DNA of 64,000 nt from Salticus scenicus (lineage: Eukaryota; Arthropoda; Arachnida; Araneae; Salticidae). The translations under genes were made by a program, and so were the position numbers. Under the pieces are notes generated by a model that was not told the DNA's origin, ran no database searches, and saw only the letters and a list, made by a program, of their open reading frames with translations. How positions within the stretch are numbered: position 1 is the stretch's first letter; each line of letters begins with the position of its first letter. Positions 11,481 to 22,900 of this stretch are shown in pieces. Location: positions 204,792,184 to 204,856,183 of the forward strand of contig OZ005660.1 in NCBI GenBank assembly GCA_963930645.1. The letters run 5' to 3'.

Positions 11481-12904
11481 ACCCAGTACCCGCACTCGGC
11501 TGTGTTCCTTATGTCAATGTCAATGTATAATTATCAGTACAAAAAACCCTTAGCGGGTTAAAAGTTTGTGACGCCGCTACTTTATGACGATAAGAATTTG
11601 AAATATGAGTCTTAAAAATAATGATATCAAATTTTAAGTGACGCTTTCCAATTAGTATTTATACATAGATTTTCTTATTTGATCATTTACTTTCTACTTT
11701 TATTTATATTTATAATGCAAACGTAATATTTTTAGCTTCAAGATCAGACAGATATATAAAATACACTCACTGATGCTTTTTCATTCACATTTAAAATTCA
11801 AAATAACAGTTTTAAAAGGAATGATATAAAAATTCCAGTGGCGCCTCGGTGTTATTTTAAAAGATTTGTTTTTAGATTCCATTAAAACTACTTTTGTTTT
11901 GTCTAATAAAGTATATTTACATATTGAAACAGTGCTTTTAATTTTCAAATATACTGTCAGATAATTATACTTTCACTGAGTTTGCATTATAAATTAAAAT
12001 TATTTATTTGAATAAATTGATTTATCTTTTGCATCACGCTATCCAAAACATAGTATATCATAGTATCCAACTGAGTGAAAATTTGCGCAAAGCGGTAGTG
12101 TGACGTAAAGAAAACATTTACACAGATTTTACTTGCAGTTTTGGATAGCGTGATTTTTTTAAAGATTTTTTTTTAAGACTACAATTTATTAATGGATTTG
12201 GTCGATTTATTAATGAAGGCTTGTATATATGGAGTTTTAAGCAAATCGGTTCATAGAACCTTTCTAATGTAAATTTGAAATTTTCAGTGGGCTGGCACAG
12301 GGAAACAAGAGGGTAGTTTAGGTTGGCAAATGAACATAACAAATACATTTTTTAGATAAAACCACACTACAAATTTAGTTTGAATTAATTCAGTATTTCA
12401 AACGTTATCATGCTGACAAATTTTCAAGTAGCCTGCCACTTGGAAACAAAATAAAGAAGCTTCGCACTAGAAAAAAATATTGAGTGGGATTCTCAAACTC
12501 TTTAAAATAATAATAATAAGTGGGAAATTTCAAATTTAAGTTAGAATTACGTAATTTACATTTTGCAAGTTTCTTTTTAGAGCAAATTAAACAATAATAA
12601 TAATAAAAAAAAAATCAAGTTAATGTTAAAAATGGAAATTTATTTATTTTCTTTTCCCTTTTGAGACAAAGTATAGATACTGCTCCAATATTCACAATTT
12701 AAATTTTCATCAAAAGTGCAGGTAAAAATTATTTCATAAAAATATTTTGCGGGAAAAAAATAGACAAAATATAAATTAAGCATTTCTATAATTTTAAAAA
12801 TAAGATAAAATCATTTGGAGAAAAAATTTATGGAAAATACAAGTTAAGCTAAAGTTAATACAAGTTAAGTAAAATACAAGTTAAGCTTAAGTTTTATGGA
12901 AAAT

Positions 12905-13556
12905 ACAAGTTATATATATATTTCTTTTTAAAAATTAAAAATATCTTTTTAAAATACAGTTAGAGTTTATTCATATATTTACTTTTCAGACTTTAAAATG
13001 ATGCATATTTTAAATATTAACATAATCAAACTAATTTTTTTTATTATTATTTAAAGCAATAATGGCTAGGGGATGAAAGAGGGGATAAATATGCTATATA
13101 TATATATATATATATAAAAGGAAAAGGAAAATAGAATTAAATTTATGAAAAATGTGTCAAATAGCAATTATTGAAAAACACGTCAAAATAAATAAATAAC
13201 ATCTTTACTTTGAAACTAATAATAGTTTATTTAGAAAATATAATTCTCTCTTTCTTTCTTTTTTTTAATTAATTATTTTCTGCATGAAAAATTCCATTTC
13301 ATAAATAAATTTACAACTACAATAAGCAAAAAAAAAAAAAAAAAAAAAAAACTCCTTTAATTTTAAATAATTATTTCTACATGTTTCTAAGCAATTAAAA
13401 GTGCCTTAAAAAAAAATAATAATAATAAAATAAAATAAAAAAATAAAATATAGGAATATATATGGTTTTAATATAAGCTACGAGATGGCGCCACTAGATG
13501 GCCAAATTATTACCTTCATGATAAAACCATATACATTCCAATATTTAAGCTATTTT

Positions 13557-13594
<38 letters not shown>

Positions 13595-13709
13595 CTTTTA
13601 ATTGCTTAGAAACATGTAGAAATAATTATTTAAAATTAAAGGAGGGTTTTTTGTTTATTGTAGTTGTAAATATATTTATGAAATGGAATTTTTCATGCAG
13701 AAATTAACT

Positions 13710-13779
<70 letters not shown>

Positions 13780-14085
13780 ATTATATTTTTTAAATAAATT
13801 ATTATGGGTTTCAAAGTAAAGATGTTATTTATTTATTTTGACGTGTTTTTCAATAATTGCTATTTGACACATTTTTCATGAATTTTAATTCTATTTTCAT
13901 TTTTTTTTTTTTTTTTTTTTAATATACAGCGTATTTATCCCCTAGCCATTATTGCTTTAAATAATAATAAAAAAATTAGTTTGATTATGTTAATATTTAA
14001 AATATGTATCATTTTAAAGTCTGAAAAGTAAATATATAATAAACTTTAACTGTATTTTGAAAAGAGATTTTTAATTTTTAAAAAG

Positions 14086-14100
<15 letters not shown>
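12905..14100. repeat. 1.2 kb imperfect palindrome
   Basis: The left arm (about 12905-13490) and right arm (about 13510-14095) are reverse complements. Landmarks in mirrored order are AAATATTAACATAATCAAAC, GCAATAATGGCTAGGGGAT, TGTGTCAAATAGCAATTATT, AACATCTTTACTTTGAAAC, GAAAAATTCCATTTCAT and GTTTCTAAGCAATTAAAAGT. The centre (about 13455-13545) is itself inverted around ATATATGGTTTT...AAAACCATATA. Homopolymer and TA/GA runs differ in length between the arms. Confidence 0.85.
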
Positions 14101-14152
<52 letters not shown>

Positions 14153-14156
14153 TATT
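14087..14156. repeat. TA dinucleotide microsatellite
   Basis: An almost uninterrupted TA repeat of about 30 units at the outer edge of the palindrome's right arm. A similar TA run occurs at 28108-28152. Confidence 0.9.
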
Positions 14157-15162
14157 TGCAAAAGTGTATGTTTTAATTTAAATTAAAAACAAAAGATGGC
14201 GCCACAACTCCATTTGCTGTTTTTTCCCATTCCCTGTGCGGAAGTATACGTGAATAGGAATCGCAAATGATTGAGCTACTATAAAATCGATGTTCATAAA
14301 TGATTAAAAATTGTAAATTCATCAGTATTATGATAAAATGGAATATCTAAAATTACAAAATACTTCCTTATTTAAAATGTTATCTAAATACTTTTTTGAC
14401 TAAATATGAAATTTTGAAATCAAAAATATCTTTTTCATAGCAGAAGAGAAAATATATTTAAGTGAATTTGACTTAGTATATATACAATAAATATATAAAA
14501 AATGTAATAAAGTATTTTTGCGTAAAAAAAAAGGAAAGTTTAAATAATTCATTGACTGCATTCACGTTGGTCAACCAACCAACGGGTCCAACTCAAGCCT
14601 TGCTAGTAAGAACCGAATTACGACATTTTCGCCGAATAAAAGCATGCATTTTGGCGGAGTAATATAGTTCTATTTTTAAAGCAACTTTTACAAAAAACAA
14701 GAGTTTTCCTGAAAAAAAAACAAAAACGTTACTAGATTCAGAAAGATCCCATTAACAACATATATTAATTAAATTAAAATCGTTCGTGCGGTTTTAGAGA
14801 TATTTTTTCATGAATTTAGTCCATTGCATCCTTACATCCTTACGCCACACATTTTCCCTTTTTGGCTTTAAATTGAGATTCAGACATTCAGATCTCAAAA
14901 CATACTGTATGTAGAAATGTAAAATTTTCAGGATAGATTAAGACCGAAGATAAAAGACTATTTGGAAAAGATCAGAACAAAATATGGCATATTTGCTGAG
15001 ATATTAAGTGTCGGCTTTTACAAATCTCTTTGATGTCAAACTAGGCGTATATATGAGTTCGCAGCGTTCCGTCTGTTTGTCCTTCCGCTTGCGTCACTCG
15101 AAAAACTGCCGTTTTCATGATTATTATGCTTACCTTCAGGGTCCGATTTAGAGGAATCTTGG

Positions 15163-15589
15163 CAGTGATGCCAGATTGGAGATTTTGTCCCCATTTTGGG
15201 GATTTTTGAGGCTACTGGGGACAATTTTGGGGACCAAATGTTTGTGGGGACTTTTTTGGGGAATTCTAAAATTTTTGGGGACAAATCTGCGGAGTTCTTT
15301 ACTGCGGAGTTCTGACTTTCTGTAAATGTTGGCAAGGTAATGATTTATCCCTACGACTAGGGACTTTCAATAGCTTTTTATTGTTATTTGGTGATTTTTT
15401 TTCAAAAATTGCCTTCATTTGGGGAAAAATCTGAGCTTTCTATGACTTGTTGATTTTTTTTTTTTGAAATATTTTTATTTTCCTTTTTCAGTAGAAATCA
15501 AGTTGGGGATTTTTTCGAAAAAAACCCCTGATTTGGGGAAATTTTAAGACCTGTTTGGGGAAATAATTTTCGACCGTCTGGCATCACTG
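15163..15589 (+). mobile_element. Non-autonomous hAT element (MITE), copy 2 of 3
   Basis: The 427-bp element has the same ends as 6057-6467 (CAGTGATGCCAGATTG ... TCTGGCATCACTG). It is flanked by a perfect 8-bp duplication, AATCTTGG, at 15155-15162 and 15590-15597. It contains multiple GGGGA runs and no transposase. The minus-strand frame 15036-15335 is non-genic. Confidence 0.92.
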
Positions 15590-15599
15590 AATCTTGGCT

Positions 15600-16080
15600 A
15601 TAAACATCACTCTTGATGAAGTCCCTTTAAAACAGGAATTATTAAATTTGTGCTTCGACAAAAACTATAAAAGAGAAAAGAAAGAAAGAACGCAATGCCA
15701 TTTTGCCGAGAAATCACTTTTAAAATGTACTGTAAAGTGGCAGCAAATTAATTCTGAATAGACTCCTGACTCTTAAGGACAAATTTAAGTTTCATCAGTC
15801 TTTTCATAAAAATAAATATCCTAAAAAACGAGACCTTTCCAAAACTTTCTCATCTATCCATCATTTTTATATTGATTTTTTTTAATTAAAACCAACTTAC
15901 GGCCTTGTTCACATCAATAACTTCAACAGGCAGTTCAATGCAAAATCTTGAAAAGCGTCTAAAGTCAGGGTGTCAGGGCAAAGAATCTCTTTAGAGATTC
16001 TTTGAGTCAGGGTACAGCTTTCCAACAAAAATTGGTATGCTGCTTCCACAATCTAGCGTCAAAGATTTCATAGTTAAAAA
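15600..16080. other. Gene-free stretch
   Basis: No gene or RNA is recognised. The segment has a short repeated AAGAATCTCTTTAGAGATTCTT palindrome-like motif around 15980-16003. Confidence 0.5.
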
Positions 16081-16278
16081 AGCAAAATTATTCTAGCTCT
16101 GCCGAAAATTCCTATGTAAAAAAAGTACACTCAATACTGTTTTCTTAAATAAATCCTTGTCGAATCATGTCCTTAGACTGGCTAAGCACATGATTCGACA
16201 AGAATTTATTTAAGAAAATTGTAATAAGTGTACTTTTTTTATATAGAAATTTTTGCTAGCGCTCAAATAATTTTGCTT
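16081..16278. mobile_element. Hairpin element (long inverted repeats, ~200 bp)
   Basis: The left arm starts AGCAAAATTATT and runs through AAAAAAAGTACACT and TTTCTTAAATAAAT to CGAATCATGT. The right arm is its reverse complement, ending AATTATTTGAGC on the other strand (AATAATTTTGCTT on this one). The loop is only a few bases (around 16182-16190), so a transcript would fold into an almost complete duplex of ~90 bp. It resembles a MITE; I could not define a target duplication. Confidence 0.75.
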
Positions 16279-16565
16279 CCGACTGTATGCTATTTTTGTC
16301 CGGGTATCACGCGACAACGGCTAGACGGAATTCAACGGCGCTTGGCAGGAATTTAGATATTTACCCAACTTAAAATTATAGTTAGCAATTTTTTCAGAAT
16401 TCCCCTCCCCATTCCCTCCTTGGGGGGGGGGGGGGGGGGGGGCAAAAGTCAAAAACACGTTAGTAAGCATAATTCGGCTCCAAATTACATCAGAGTAAAG
16501 ACATTGCACTTGGAGAAACTAGACATGAGTACAAATAAAACATTTTGCGATTTAGGAATTTTCGA

Positions 16566-16700
16566 TTTTTATGGGGAGGGTTGGTTGGTTGGGTTTTTAC
16601 GTCGCACTAGTGCTGCGCAGATGGGCAATTGGCGACGGTCTGAAGACTCACCCCTAGAGGTGGTCCGGAGACATGCCATCGCAATTTTGATCCTCCACTT
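16566..16700 (-). repeat. SINE family A, truncated copy on the minus strand
   Basis: Read on the minus strand this matches the 3' half of the SINEs at 2365 and 2811: GGCATGTCTCCGGA, CTAGGGGTGAGTC, GCCAATTGCCCA, AGCACTAGTGCGACGTAAA and the CCCAACCAACCAACC tail. The tRNA-like head is missing. Confidence 0.75.
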
Positions 16701-17074
16701 TTAAGGGGAGGGAGGGGGAAAATGATTTTTGGCGGGAAATTTCGCAAATTCCGTATTTTTGAGCAGAACTCTACCAAAAATGGAATAAAGATGATGTAGA
16801 AAGCTATACAACTTCCTTCGAATATTTCCAAAAACGCATTTTTTTTTGTGTGTGTGTGTGATTTACGATTTTTTTCGGGGGGGGGGGAGTATGAGGGGGC
16901 AAAATCGAGACACCCCTTTTAGTGCTAAATAAGTCCTGAGAAATTTATGAGAGCTGCGATCACGAATTCTGGTGCTTGGATTGTTTATATGAATCCGACA
17001 CCTAAAATAACGGGGTTTATCGAAATTACCCCATTCCCCCTGCCCTTCGGGGGACACAAGGAAAAAACATCTTT

Positions 17075-17120
17075 GCGCAGCACTAGTGCGACGTAAAACC
17101 CAACCACCAACCAACCACCA
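17075..17120 (+). repeat. SINE family A, 3' tail fragment
   Basis: GCGCAGCACTAGTGCGACG followed by TAAAACCCAACCACCAACC matches only the tail of SINE A. It is the mirror of the tail at 16573-16620, so the two tails bracket the end of the first tandem unit. Confidence 0.65.
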
Positions 17121-17519
17121 TCTTTGTCAGCATAACTCGATTCCAAATTACTTCACAGTGAAGAAATTGCATATGGTGGGGAGACTGCATATGAGTACAA
17201 ATAAAGCACTATCTGCAATTTAGGAAATTTCGATTAGGGAAAATCGATTTTTGGCGGGAAATTTTCTAAATTTTGGATTTTTGAGTAGAACTCTACCAAA
17301 AATTGAACAAAGATGTTGAAAACAGCCATGTGTCTTCTTTAGGATATTTCCAAAACACATTTTTGATTTTTTGTGATCTGCCATTTGTTTGTTTTTTTTT
17401 TGGGGGGGGGGGAGGGAGAGGGGGATATATGTTACGAAGGGCAAATTCGAGGCATCCTTTTTAGCGTTAAATTTGTCCTGGGAAATCTATGAGATCTGCG
17501 GTCACGAAGATAAAATAAT

Positions 17520-18300
17520 GATAAAATACTTTTTTTTTCATTATTTTCCAACAAAATTTAAAAGTGTTTATGAAGGAAAGTTAAATTTTTAAAAGAGTTA
17601 AATTTAAAAACAAACAATAATTCCTCAACTATTTTTAAATATTTTGTCGGTTAAATTTTGACTACACGAAATAAAAAGAAGCAAAATAAAAACAAAAATG
17701 ATTTAGAAAAAAAAAAAAAAGATATTAAATTACGTAAGTAAACAAAACCATTGGCGGTTGTGACTTTCGCCCAGTACAATCTCTAAGCAGTTGCCAAAGA
17801 CATTTATTGAAAATAGCTGTAACCAAGGAAAACGATGCATAGATGCTTCATCTCACATGACTCATGTTAGACCATGTTAGGATTACCATTATCACTCTAC
17901 TTTATTCATCTCGTTGGTTTGTAAATTTGTAAATGACTTTAAAACCGAACAGTGAAAGAAAAATGATGGGCACGACGTGATTCCGCCGTAGCGTAGGACA
18001 ACTCTGCCGAAAACTTTATCAGCTGTTTGCTCCTATAGGACAACCCCGCCACATTCCTTTCCGCCGTTTTCCCTCGATAGGACAATTCCGCCGAATGTGG
18101 GGGGAAGGCATTACCTTTGGCGAAGCAAAAATTGGCGACACTTTCCATGCTAAAACTTCAGGCATTCAAATTTTGTTAAAAATAAATATAAATAGAATGG
18201 TAATAATCTATATATTATTAAAAGGAGACTTGGCGCTCGATTATTAAAACCAATAAAAATTTACAATGTTAATAACGCCGAAGAGAAAAAAAATATGGGG
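17520..18300. other. Gene-free stretch with a small CCGCC-rich repeat
   Basis: No gene is recognised. At 17975-18100 a short motif recurs several times (TAGGACAACTCTGCCG, TAGGACAACCCCGCC, TAGGACAATTCCGCCG), interspersed with CCGCCGTAG/CCGCCGTTT. Related GGCAGAGTTGTCCTA and GGCGGAGTTGTCCTA occur at 24725 and 28550, so this belongs to a dispersed family. Confidence 0.55.
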
Positions 18301-18348
18301 AGCATACAGCTGTTTCGGTAGCCTTTAGCGTACCGTCTTCAGTGCATA
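18301..18348 (-). ncRNA. Hammerhead ribozyme-like motif 1 (Penelope-associated)
   Basis: On the minus strand the core reads CTGAAGA, then a stem-loop CGGTA-CGCTAAAGGC-TACC, then GAAA. After that comes a self-complementary CAGCTG (minimal stem III), then TA as a candidate cleavage dinucleotide, then TGC, which pairs with GCA just before CTGAAGA (short stem I). Order and spacing fit a minimal type I hammerhead of the kind known from Penelope-like element terminal repeats. It lies ~140 bases downstream of a Penelope-like GIY-YIG coding remnant. Cleavage activity is not shown. Confidence 0.68.
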
Positions 18349-18488
18349 AAGATAACTAAACTGGAGAAGTACTCATATACATATAAAAAAGGAGCCGAAT
18401 TCAGTTCAACCAATAGGATTACGGGAAAGGTGGAGAGAGTGGCCAATAGGAAATTTAGAAACGCTAGTTGTGTAAACTGTAGAAAAAT

Positions 18489-18775
18489 TAAGAAAATGTG
18501 AACCGAATGTAAAATTTCCAACAATCAGACAAATAGGGAACAGCGAAATCACAATTGACAAGATTTTTATAAATATAAAAGCTTCAAAGAAATCGAGTTC
18601 ATGAATGGATTTAGGTCTGCAAATTATTTTAGCTGAATCAAATTTAAAATTATGATTTTCCTCTCAGCAATGCTTAGAAATAGCTGATTTATTTTTTTCT
18701 TGTTTGCGGACGTAATTAATATGTTCTTTTAGACGAAATTTAAGACTGCGTTTAGTTTTGCTAATGTATGTAAAT
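18489..18775 (-). pseudogene. Penelope-like element GIY-YIG endonuclease remnant
   Basis: Translation of the minus strand gives the characteristic C-terminal GIY-YIG (URI) nuclease of Penelope-like retroelements. First comes TYISKTKRSLKFRLKEH (the YIG strand and the catalytic Arg/His helix), then NKSAISKHC, a stop codon, then NFKFDSAKII and KSIHELDFFEAF with the catalytic Glu region. A frameshift after FFEAF is followed in another frame by YIYKNLVNCDF and a terminal stop near 18490. One internal stop and one frameshift make it non-functional. The reverse-transcriptase part is not present upstream (18780-19380). A hammerhead-like motif follows, as in intact elements of this class. This is family recognition by eye. 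Confidence 0.72.
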
Positions 18776-18779
18776 TCTT

Positions 18780-19380
18780 TTCAAATTTCCAAAAGTATTT
18801 TTCCCATTTCCACACAGTTGCTTGCATTTCAATGTATAAATGTCATACAGTAAAAGATAATATTTTTCCTAAATGATTTGGCAATTAATTTCAACGTGTC
18901 AGAGAGCTTCACTATGCACATTTATTGCAAGTAAAGCAGGGAAAGGCGGGGGGAGGGGGATTATCTGATTATTTTTAAATGATATGACTATTGTAAACGA
19001 AGATATGGAAAAGCAATTCAGTTATTCTTATTCCGTAAAAAGTCACAAAGCTATTTTATCAAGAATTGCCTTTCTAGAGTAAATTGACAAAATCTGTAGT
19101 GAAACTATAATAATCAATTTTTCTTTTGTATTACTAAAAGTCGTCTATTTAAAAGAGTTATTTGCGGTCATTTCTGTACCGTAATTTTTATTTTCAATCG
19201 ACGGAGAATACCATAATAAAATTCTTTATACATTAATATGTGGGCACTTTTTCTGGGGTAATTTTTTTCGTGGCAACATTTTTTTTTTTTTTTTTTTTTT
19301 TTTCAGAGAGATTTTTTTCAATCTCCCAACAAAATCAGTAGTTTTACTAAAAACTATCTTCTGAGTGTTTCTCCAATATC
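18780..19380. other. Gene-free stretch
   Basis: No reverse-transcriptase motifs of a Penelope element are seen here, so the remnant next to it is 5'-truncated. A GGCGGGGGGAGGGGG patch occurs at about 18947 and a long T run at 19279-19302. Confidence 0.5.
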
Positions 19381-19515
19381 AACTAGTATGTTGGAACCAC
19401 CATGAAACTTTCTTCTCTATATTTTTTCAAATACAAAATTCACGTATTACAAATTATTTAATAAAATTATTAGTTATTAAAACTATTTTCCACGTTAAAT
19501 GCAGATGGAGATTAT
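19381..19515 (+). repeat. Dispersed repeat family H, copy 3 (fragment)
   Basis: AACTAGTATGTTGGAACC, ACTTTCTTCT and CACGTTAAATGCAGA match the start of the copies at 5800 and 10430. The downstream half is missing. Confidence 0.6.
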
Positions 19516-19666
19516 TTTCATCACAGAGAATTATTACTGTTGTAATTACTATTATTTATCACTGTTGAATAAAAAATTAAAGAATGTAAAGAAAATATAA
19601 GATAAGTAAAGAATATTTAATATAAGTTAAGTAATATATATTTGTATAAATATAATATAATATAAC

Positions 19667-19892
19667 TGAAGAACACGGTTTCATAAGAAAATCTTGTTTA
19701 ATATATACAGAAAGGTGAAACATATTTAAACATAAAATAAAAGGTAAAAACTTATCTTGAATCATAACGTGCACATGTCAACAAACTGACTACATCTTAA
19801 CAACTGCCGGTTTCGGTTACCGTTTTTCATACAGTTACATAATCATACAAGTTGAGATATTTCACAAAATAAATGATTAAAAATATCTATCA
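19667..19892 (-). repeat. 3' LTR of the Copia element
   Basis: 226 bp, the partner of 24057-24282, with ATAAC flanking on its outer side. Confidence 0.93.
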
Positions 19893-19907
19893 ATTCCCCC
19901 CTATATT
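19893..19907 (-). promoter_or_regulatory. Copia polypurine tract
   Basis: On the minus strand the bases next to the 3' LTR read ATATAGGGGGGAAT, a purine run placed where plus-strand priming is expected. Confidence 0.8.
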
Positions 19908-19972
19908 TTTATCATTTACAGTTGGTCATTTAAACATCAGTTATTAACAGTTCCTCATCAGTTATTAAAAAG

Positions 19973-22900
19973 TTAATCAGAGTTTATTATCAGTGGTTCT
20001 AGTCCAACTTTATTCATATGACTATTTAAAATGTCACTTGACAAATGCTTTGTCAATGCATCTGCTTCTAAATCATTTGTACTCTGATGAATGAACTGTA
20101 TAGCACCTCGTTCTTTATCATCTTTAATGAAATAGAACTTTCTATTTATATGTCTAGTACGACAACTTACCTTCTGGTTGTTAATCCAATCAATTAAAGC
20201 CTTGCTATCTGTCCTGATATCTATGGGTGTAATTATTCGGTTATTCTCTTCCAATTCATCTAATAAACTACTAGTCCATCTAACCGCACAAACACAATCA
20301 CAAGCAGCAATTAATTCTGCTTCCATTGTAGATAATGCCACTAGTTTTTGCTTGCCACTTTTCCAACCAACAAGTGATTCTCCTATCTTTAGCAAGTATC
20401 CACTATATGACTTTGCATCCGGTGTTGTACTCCAACTAGCATCTGTACATGCATTAAGTTTTCCACTTGTTGTCCTGAACTTTAGGCAATAGTCCATAGT
20501 TCCTTTCAGGTATCGAAAAAGTCGTTTGATTGCTGTCCAATGCACTTCTCTTGGATCTCGATTATATTGTGATAATCTGCTCACAGTGTAGGCAATGTCT
20601 GGTCGAGTTCCAGGTGCCAAATACATTACAGACCCAACTGCTTCTTGATATATTTTCTGTGGAAAAGACTTTGACTTTTCATAGTCGTCCAGTTGTTTAT
20701 CTCCTGCCATACCTGGAGTTCTCACTGGGTTGCAATCTTGCATATTAAATTTTTCCAAGATCCTCATCACATAATTTCTTTGGGACAAAATTATTTCTTC
20801 ACTTGTCTGATTTATCTGTAATCCCAAAAACATATTTGTATCTGTTGTTTCTTTAATTTCAATATTTTTCTTTACATTTCCTATTAGTTTATCAATCATT
20901 TCTTTAGTACTTGCTACAACCAGGAAATCATCCACATATATTCCAACATGAATATAATCATCCCCTTCTTTCCTAGTATATACTGAAGGATCCGATTTGA
21001 GCCCCATTAATCCTGCTTCCTCTAATATTTTGCTGAATCTATCATACCAACATCTTCCTGATTGTGGTAAGCCATAGATGCTGCGCTTGATTAAGTAAAC
21101 TTTGTCATCAGGTAGCTCATAACCTTTTGGTGGTTCCATGAAAATTTCTTCATTTAGTATTCCATTTAGGTAGGCTGTTTTAACATCATAGAATTTCATA
21201 ATGGAATTCTTTGTCGCTGCAAGTGCCAGAAGGACTCTTAATGAATCCCACTTCATGACTGGACTAAAACTTTCCTCAAAGTCTATGCCTTGTTTTTGGC
21301 CACAACCAACTGCAACAAGTCTTGCCTTGTAATACTTCTCATCTTCCAATTTTTTAATCTTGTATACCCAACGACTTTTAATTACTTTCTTATTCTTAGG
21401 TCTTTCCACTGGCTCCCATACGTGATGCATTTCTAAGGAATTAATTTCATCGTTCATTGCACATACCCATTGATCCTTTTCATCAGATGTTATGGCATTT
21501 TCATATTTTTCAGGTGTGAAATCTGTTACTGCATATACTTCATATTCATTGTATCTTGTAGGCATTTTTCTGTTTCTGACAGGTCTTCGAGGTTCATTTT
21601 GATCTTCTTCACTTTCTTCATCTGAGTTGCTCATAATTTGTTCATCACTATTTACTGATGTGTCCATTTGTTCCTCTGGATCTGATACTTCAATTGGTAA
21701 ATCATCCTTCTTAGAATCTTCTTTATCACCTATGCAATAATGTATTTCCATATAATTCATTTGTTTATTCGGGGATTCGTCTGCAACATATCCATTTGTT
21801 AGTTCATCAAATATTACATCAGATGTTTCGTATACTTTTCTCTCTTCTATGTCAAATATTCTGTATGCCTTCCTCTCTCTTGAGTATCCAATGAACACAC
21901 CCTTTTTGGCCTTAGCTTCTAACTTATGTCTTTTGTTGTTATGAATTTTGTAATATGCTGTACATCCAAATGGCTTGAGATGTCGAACAGAAGGCTTTTT
22001 ATTACTCCAAAGTTCCATTGGTGTTTTGTCTTTGCGACTCTTAGTAGGAGTTATACTGTGCATGTATTCTGCAGTTGCAACTGCTTCGGCCCAAAAGTAC
22101 AATGGTAGATTACTATCTATCAGAAGAGTTCTTGCTTTATCAAGTAAAGTTCTGTTTGCCCTCTCTGCAGCTCCATTACTCTTCGGGGAGTAATATGTTG
22201 TTTTTTCATGCTTTATACCTTTCTGGTTAAAATATTGATTAAGTTCTTCATTAATAAACTCCAGGCCATTATCAGATCGGATTCTTTTAACCTTAGCATT
22301 AAGTTCATTTTCTCTCCTTCTTATAAGGTTTTGCAAAGCTCTACTTGCTTCATTTTTAGTTTTCAAAAACTCAACAAAATACCTTCTTGAAAATTGATCA
22401 ACAACCGTCATCATGTACCTCTTATCATTCATGGAGGCTATTCTGAATGGGCCACATAAATCCACATGTAAAGCTTCAAGTGGTTCTTTTGATGTTTCAG
22501 AGAAGGTGTTTTCATGCGAACAACTTGTCATCTTCCCTCTTATACATGAATCACAGATTTTTATTTCACCTTCCAATTTTCCTAGTCCTCGAACCATATT
22601 CTTTGTCAACATCATTTTCAAATATTCTGGATTAACATGGCCAAGTCGCTTGTGCCATAATTCATACGAGTTTTCTTTAATTTTGAAACACGCTTCATCA
22701 TCTTCTTCAACCTTCTGGGCCATTAATTTCACAATGAACATGTTTTCTTTCAATTTCCCTTCACATATCAATTCTCCATCTTCATCATAAATGTAAGCTC
22801 CTTGCTTGTTGAGCACAACTTCATTTCCATTTTTCACAATGCTTGGTACAGACATCAAATTACACCTCAGCTTTGGGACGCATAAAACATTCTTTAACCT

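Larger units (their letters stand above)
11533..15099 (+). repeat. Large dispersed repeat R, copy 1 (3.6 kb, contains a palindrome)
   Basis: The segment from ATCAGTACAAAAAACCC to GCTTGCGTCACTC matches 42365-46046 in inverted orientation. Matching blocks include 11560-12150 with the complement of 45450-46030, and 13700-15099 with the complement of 42365-43520. Copy 1 has an extra ~1.5 kb (12150-13700) that creates the palindrome at 12905-14100. No coding region is recognised. It is probably a non-autonomous DNA element, but I could not find terminal inverted repeats or a target-site duplication that agree in both copies. Confidence 0.75.
16440..17515 (+). repeat. Tandem duplication, two units, the first interrupted by a SINE
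   Basis: Unit 1 (about 16445-16985) and unit 2 (about 17122-17510) share CAGCATAA/AGCATAA, ATGAGTACAAATAAA, TTTTTGGCGGGAAATTT, AGAACTCTACCAAAAAT, ATATTTCCAAAA, a G run, and ATCTATGAGATCTGCGGTCACGA / ATTTATGAGAGCTGCGATCACGA. Unit 1 carries an inverted SINE-A insert at 16566-16700, absent from unit 2. G runs produce low-complexity proline/glycine frames that are not genes. Confidence 0.8.

Noticed and set aside
16321..17592. Proline- and glycine-rich short frames on both strands
   Set aside because: Created by G/C homopolymers in a tandem repeat.
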